Assembly (NCBI GenBank): GCA_020063545.1
Contig: JAGUUF010000013.1
Location: 1 to 8,170 of the forward strand
Length of the DNA stretch: 8,170 nucleotides
Source: Cytophagales bacterium
GTDB taxonomy: Bacteria; Bacteroidota; Bacteroidia; Cytophagales; Cyclobacteriaceae
Direction of reading: 5' to 3'
This document shows positions 5,319 to 8,170 of the stretch, piece by piece; position 1 is the stretch's first letter; each line of letters begins with the position of its first letter. The translations under genes were made by a program, and so were the position numbers. The notes below the pieces were generated by a model, which made no database searches, was not told the DNA's origin, and saw only the letters and a program-made list of their open reading frames with translations.

Positions 5319-6626
5319 TTATTTTTTTTTGAAAATCAGACGAACCGGTACCCCTTCAAAGTCGAAGTGTTCCCGCAACTTGTTTTCCAGATAACGTTCG
5401 TAAGCCGGCTGGATGTACTGCGGCAGGTTGCAAAAGAGTGCAAACGATGGAAACCGGGCATTGACCTGGGTGATGTACTTAATCTGGATAAACTTGCCTT
5501 TAATGGCCGGTGGGGGGTAACGCTCAATTTCCGGCAGGAGGGCCTCATTCAGGCGGGATGTAGGGATTTTAATGGTTTTGTTCTCAAATACCTTTACGGC
5601 CTTTTCTATGACCTGGAAGATGCGCTGTTTATTCAGCGCTGAGGCAAAAATCACCGGGATGTAGTCTATCGGGGCCAGTTTTTCAAGGATGTCTTTTTTA
5701 TAAGCATCGGCTGTTTTAGAGTCTTTTTCAATCAAATCCCACTTGTTTACCATAATTACCATGCCCTTACCCTGCCGGTGGGCCAGGCTGATGATGTTTA
5801 CGTCCTGCGACTCCATTTTGCGTTCAGCATCAAGTACCACTATGCACACATCACTCTCTTCAAGGGCACGGAGCGACCGGAGAACAGAGTAAAATTCCAC
5901 ATCATCTTTAACCTTTGATTTCTTGCGGATGCCGGCCGTGTCAATAAGGATGAAGTTTTTGCCGTACATCTTGTAATGCGAGTGGATGGCATCGCGGGTG
6001 GTGCCGGCTTCATCGGTCACAATGCTGCGTTCAGTGCCAAGCAGGGCATTCAGCAACGATGACTTGCCCACGTTCGGCCTGCCCAGGATGGCAATCTTTG
6101 GAATGCCTGCGTTCGGATTTTCCACTCCTTCGGAAGGAAAGATTTTCACCAGTTCATCCAGTAATTCACCGGTTCCGCTCCCGTTTTCAGCCGATATCGG
6201 GTAAACCTCGCCCAGGCCTAATTCATAAAACTCCGAAGCATGTGCTGTCTTTTCGGGCGTATCGGCCTTGTTGGCGGCTATGAATACCGGCTTTTTTGAT
6301 TTTCGGATAACGTTGGCGAAGTCTTTATCGTAGCCGGTGAGGCCGTCTTTGCAGTCAACAACAAAGATTACGGCCGAAGCCTCATCAATCGCCATGGCTA
6401 CCTGCTTGCGTATTTCCGTTTCAAACTTGTCTTCCGATCCGGTTACATACCCCCCGGTGTCAATCACGGTAAAAAACTTGCCGGTCCATTCGGCATACCC
6501 GTAGTGGCGGTCGCGGGTAACCCCGGGTATATCGTCCATAATGGCCTGGCGCTTTTCAATCAGCCGGTTGAACAGCGTTGATTTGCCCACGTTGGGCCTG
6601 CCTACTATTGCTACGATGTTTGCCAT
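5319..6626 (-). CDS. der: Ribosome biogenesis GTPase Der (EngA)
   Basis: Der acts in maturation of the 50S subunit. The 435-residue protein has the defining tandem of two GTPase domains. The first has GRPNVGKS (9-16), DTGG (56-59) and NKAD (119-122). The second has GRPNVGKS (182-189), DTAG (229-232) and NKWD (294-297). A C-terminal KH-like domain follows from about residue 350, ending in the basic FKKK. Length and domain order are normal. The ATG at 6626 puts the first G1 motif eight residues in, as expected. It lies 76 nt downstream of era on the same strand, probably cotranscribed since I found no promoter in the gap. The last codons and stop include a run of nine A residues on the coding strand. 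Confidence 0.98.
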   Translation of the reverse strand: MANIVAIVGRPNVGKSTLFNRLIEKRQAIMDDIPGVTRDRHYGYAEWTGKFFTVIDTGGYVTGSEDKFETEIRKQVAMAIDEASAVIFVVDCKDGLTGYDKDFANVIRKSKKPVFIAANKADTPEKTAHASEFYELGLGEVYPISAENGSGTGELLDELVKIFPSEGVENPNAGIPKIAILGRPNVGKSSLLNALLGTERSIVTDEAGTTRDAIHSHYKMYGKNFILIDTAGIRKKSKVKDDVEFYSVLRSLRALEESDVCIVVLDAERKMESQDVNIISLAHRQGKGMVIMVNKWDLIEKDSKTADAYKKDILEKLAPIDYIPVIFASALNKQRIFQVIEKAVKVFENKTIKIPTSRLNEALLPEIERYPPPAIKGKFIQIKYITQVNARFPSFALFCNLPQYIQPAYERYLENKLREHFDFEGVPVRLIFKKK

Positions 6627-6654
6627 AAAGTTAATGCACCAATTACCAATGGTT

Positions 6655-6709
6655 TAATTAGCCAATGAAAATGAATTGGCACTTGTTTCATTGATAAATT
6701 GACTAATTA
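6655..6709. repeat. Overlapping inverted repeats in the era-der gap
   Basis: TAATTAG (6655-6661) is the inverse of CTAATTA (6703-6709), and CAATGAAA (6663-6670) of TTTCATTG (6686-6693). Inside them GCCAAT (6661-6666) pairs locally with ATTGGC (6675-6680). The local and long-range pairings exclude each other. The outer right arm overlaps the era stop codon. No T-run follows on the minus strand, so it does not look like a plain terminator. It may be an mRNA structure between era and der, or just AT-rich sequence. Confidence 0.35.
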
Positions 6710-7590
6710 TCTAAATATCCAAATCTCCTCAGTCTATCTGTTTGTTTCCTCCAGTTTTCAGCCACTTTAACGTACGTTTCCAGAAAAATTTTTTTAGCAA
6801 AGAATCGCTCCATCTCTTCGCGCGCTTCTGTACCGAGTTTCTTCAGCATGCTGCCGCCCTTACCGATGATGATACCTTTTTGCGAATCGCGCTCCACGTA
6901 GATCTCAGCCCGCATCCGGATAATGTCGTTTTCTTCTTTGAATTCGGTGATGACAACCTCTGTGCTGTACGGAATCTCCTGTTCAAAATTCATGAATATT
7001 TTTTCGCGGATGATTTCACCGGCAAAAAACCGCTCCGATTTATCGGAAAGCTCATCCTGCGGAAAGTAGGCCGGGTGTTCGGGAATAGCCTCGATGATGA
7101 TATCGAAAAGCCTTGAGATGTTCTGACCGGTTGTTGCTGAAACCGGTACGATGGCTTTTAACGCGGGCAGGTTTTCTTTCCAGTGGCTTATTTTATCCTC
7201 CACCTGCGACCCTTTTGCCTGGTCAATTTTGTTAATAACCAGGATAACGGGTGTTGAAGGATTTCTGAACCGCTGGAAAACCAACGGATCGAACTTTTCG
7301 CCAAGTTCAACCACCAGGAGTATCAGGTCTGCATCTTCCAGCGATACCTTCACATAATTCATCATGGCTTCGTGCAGGGCGTACTTCGGTTCCAGTATTC
7401 CTGGCGTGTCGGAATACACTACCTGGAAGTTTTCGCCATTTAAAATTCCCATTACCCGGTGCCGGGTTGTCTGGGCTTTAGGCGTAGCAATAGAAAGTTG
7501 TTCACCAACCAGCCGGTTCATAAGGGTGGATTTTCCCACGTTGGGTTTGCCCACAATGCTCACAAAACCTGACTTGAATGGCGCAGACAT
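6703..7590 (-). CDS. era: GTPase Era
   Basis: Era is a 16S-rRNA-binding GTPase needed for 30S assembly. With the ATG at 7590 the protein is 295 residues, close to the 301 of E. coli Era. It has GKPNVGKS (14-21), the switch-I TTRHRVMGI, DTPG (61-64) and NKID (120-123), then a C-terminal KH domain with IIIGKGGS and a basic end RRFGYLDN. The frame stays open upstream to 7842, but that extension would translate the initiator tRNA and the degenerate tRNA copy. The first residues of Era homologues also align to MSAPFKSGF, so 7590 is the true start. The gene follows the initiator tRNA by 59 nt and may be cotranscribed with it; a hairpin in that gap could modulate readthrough. Confidence 0.97.
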   Translation of the reverse strand: MSAPFKSGFVSIVGKPNVGKSTLMNRLVGEQLSIATPKAQTTRHRVMGILNGENFQVVYSDTPGILEPKYALHEAMMNYVKVSLEDADLILLVVELGEKFDPLVFQRFRNPSTPVILVINKIDQAKGSQVEDKISHWKENLPALKAIVPVSATTGQNISRLFDIIIEAIPEHPAYFPQDELSDKSERFFAGEIIREKIFMNFEQEIPYSTEVVITEFKEENDIIRMRAEIYVERDSQKGIIIGKGGSMLKKLGTEAREEMERFFAKKIFLETYVKVAENWRKQTDRLRRFGYLDN

Positions 7591-7617
7591 GAATCGGTCG
7601 CTTTTGATTAAAATAAT

Positions 7618-7644
7618 AAGAGCGACCCTGTTAAGGTCGCCCTT
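7618..7644 (-). terminator. Hairpin between the initiator tRNA and era, weak terminator or attenuator
   Basis: On the minus strand AAGGGCGACC (7644-7635 region) pairs with GGTCGCTCTT, a 10-bp stem with one G-U wobble and a seven-base loop. ATTATTTTAATC follows, T-rich but without a clean T-run. It begins 6 nt past the tRNA 3' end. It could end tRNA transcription, serve as a processing signal, or partly terminate transcription ahead of era. Confidence 0.5.
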
Positions 7645-7649
7645 GCTTG

Positions 7650-7722
<73 letters not shown>

Positions 7723-7733
7723 ATGTATCTTTT

Positions 7734-7801
7734 TGGGTTGGAAACCCAGGGATTGTGATCCCAACGAGCTTCTCCCGCCTGTGGCGGGACTCCACCCCGC
7801 G
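7734..7801 (-). pseudogene. Degenerate partial tRNA copy upstream of the initiator tRNA
   Basis: Reading from 7801 on the minus strand, the first 12 bases (CGCGGGGTGGAG) equal the first 12 of the initiator tRNA. A 17-nt GC-rich palindrome replaces the D-loop, then AGCTCGTTGGG is again identical to the tRNA. After that the sequence diverges into GGGAT-CACA-ATCCC (7762-7749) and TGGGTT-TCC-AACCCA (7748-7734). These two hairpins sit roughly where anticodon and T arms would be. No 3' acceptor strand matching CGCGGGG follows, so it cannot form a complete tRNA. It lies between the tRNA promoter and the intact tRNA and so should be in the precursor's 5' leader. It is likely a broken tandem duplicate; a structured leader with a purpose is possible. 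Confidence 0.65.
7773..7789. repeat. 17-nt GC-rich palindrome inserted in the degenerate tRNA copy
   Basis: TCCCGCC (7773-7779) and GGCGGGA (7783-7789) are exact inverse complements around TGT. It stands in place of the D-loop of the tRNA-like copy, with matching tRNA sequence on both sides, which is how it can be recognised as an insertion. It is unrelated in sequence to the RAYT palindromes. It may belong to a dispersed hairpin family in this genome (inference). Confidence 0.6.
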
Positions 7802-7811
7802 ATTTGGTGCA

Positions 7812-7843
7812 CAAAAGTAGAACTGGCGGCCTTAAAAACCAAA
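7812..7843 (-). promoter_or_regulatory. Bacteroidetes-type promoter of the initiator tRNA
   Basis: On the minus strand, TTTG (7843-7840) and TACTTTTG (7819-7812) are 20 nt apart. This is an exact match to the Bacteroidetes consensus TTTG, 19-21 nt, TAnnTTTG. The start point would fall near 7805, only a few bases before the degenerate tRNA copy. The transcript would therefore begin with that copy, then the initiator tRNA, and perhaps era and der. Confidence 0.75.
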
Positions 7844-7886
7844 TAAGGAGGGTATACCGATAAACACAGGTTTGATTTTGTAATTT

Positions 7887-7903
7887 TCCAAATCCGATTT
7901 GGA
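7887..7903. promoter_or_regulatory. 17-nt perfect dyad in the tRNA-rarA divergent region, possible operator
   Basis: TCCAAATC (7887-7894) is the exact inverse of GATTTGGA (7896-7903) around a central C. It lies 61 nt before the rarA ATG and 44 nt behind the -33 element of the tRNA promoter. Placement and dyad symmetry suit a regulator site, but no regulator gene is in view and no second copy is seen. I found no clear consensus promoter for rarA in this gap. Confidence 0.35.
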
Positions 7904-7963
7904 GTTCAGTTGAATTGCGCAAATCATTACCGGTCAGAGCTATGTTAGCCTAAACTTGTTCCG

Positions 7964-8170
7964 ATGATTTTTCAGTCAAAGCCTCCGTTAGCCGAACGCA
8001 TGCGTCCTTCGCGCCTGGAAGAACTGGTAGGTCAGCAACATTTAACCGGTGCTGATGGAATTATCCGCAAGGCAATACAATCCGGCAACATCCCATCGAT
8101 GATTTTGTGGGGACCGCCCGGTACAGGTAAAACAACGTTGGCCAACATCATCGCTCATGAGGTAAAGAAG
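7964..8170 (+). CDS. rarA: Replication-associated recombination protein A, 5' part
   Basis: The first 69 residues are visible and the gene runs off the right edge. MIFQSKPPLAERMRPSRLEELVGQQHL is the usual RarA/MgsA N-terminus (shown here in outline: PLAERMRP, then LEELVGQ). After it come IRKAIQSGNIPSMILWG and the Walker A motif GPPGTGKT (50-57). RarA is a AAA+ ATPase of the clamp-loader group that acts at stalled replication forks. The ATG at 7964 is chosen because homologues begin a few residues before PLAERMRP and no in-frame ATG lies closer. The gene is divergent from the tRNA-era-der unit, with a 120-nt gap to that promoter. Confidence 0.95.
   Translation, partial: MIFQSKPPLAERMRPSRLEELVGQQHLTGADGIIRKAIQSGNIPSMILWGPPGTGKTTLANIIAHEVKK

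Noticed and set aside
7734..7801. A second functional tRNA, anticodon-like CAC
   Set aside because: There is no matching 3' acceptor strand, the D-arm is interrupted by a palindrome, and the anticodon and T arms abut without a variable loop.

Overview
The window looks like a chromosomal segment from the phylum Bacteroidota, probably Cytophagales. Three things point there: a promoter of the Bacteroidetes sigma type (TTTG, 20 nt, TACTTTTG) upstream of an initiator tRNA, genes without clear Shine-Dalgarno sequences, and a glucosamine-6-phosphate deaminase fused to a PIG-L/LmbE domain, an arrangement I associate with this phylum. Placement below phylum is a guess. Most of the window is ordinary housekeeping sequence, with two places where palindromic or mobile sequence has altered it.

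Left part (1-810): the 3' end of a small cytochrome b5-like gene, then a REP-associated tyrosine transposase (RAYT) gene set between two nearly identical 33-nt perfect palindromes. Each palindrome supplies the last codons and the TAG stop of the gene before it, and each ends 7-8 nt before the ATG of the next gene.

Centre-left (818-4387, plus strand): a tight three-gene amino-sugar operon. It holds a BadF-family sugar kinase, MurQ etherase, and a NagB deaminase with a C-terminal PIG-L/LmbE deacetylase-like domain. Together they could take MurNAc or GlcNAc through the 6-phosphates towards fructose-6-phosphate. No nagA is visible, so the fused LmbE-like domain is a candidate for the deacetylation step (inference).

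Centre (4384-5300, minus strand): a SprT-like zinc metalloprotease gene whose stop overlaps the nagB stop in convergent orientation. Upstream of it are an intrinsic terminator and a 57-residue lipoprotein gene with its own promoter.

Right part (5319-7843, minus strand): der and era, the two ribosome-assembly GTPases, and upstream of era an initiator tRNA(Met). Between the tRNA and its promoter lies a degenerate partial tRNA copy with a GC-rich 17-nt palindrome in its D-arm. Between the tRNA and era is a hairpin with a repeated GCGACC motif that permits alternative pairings.

Right edge (7964-8170, plus strand): the start of rarA, a AAA+ ATPase, running off the window. It is divergent from the tRNA promoter, and a 17-nt perfect palindrome lies between them.
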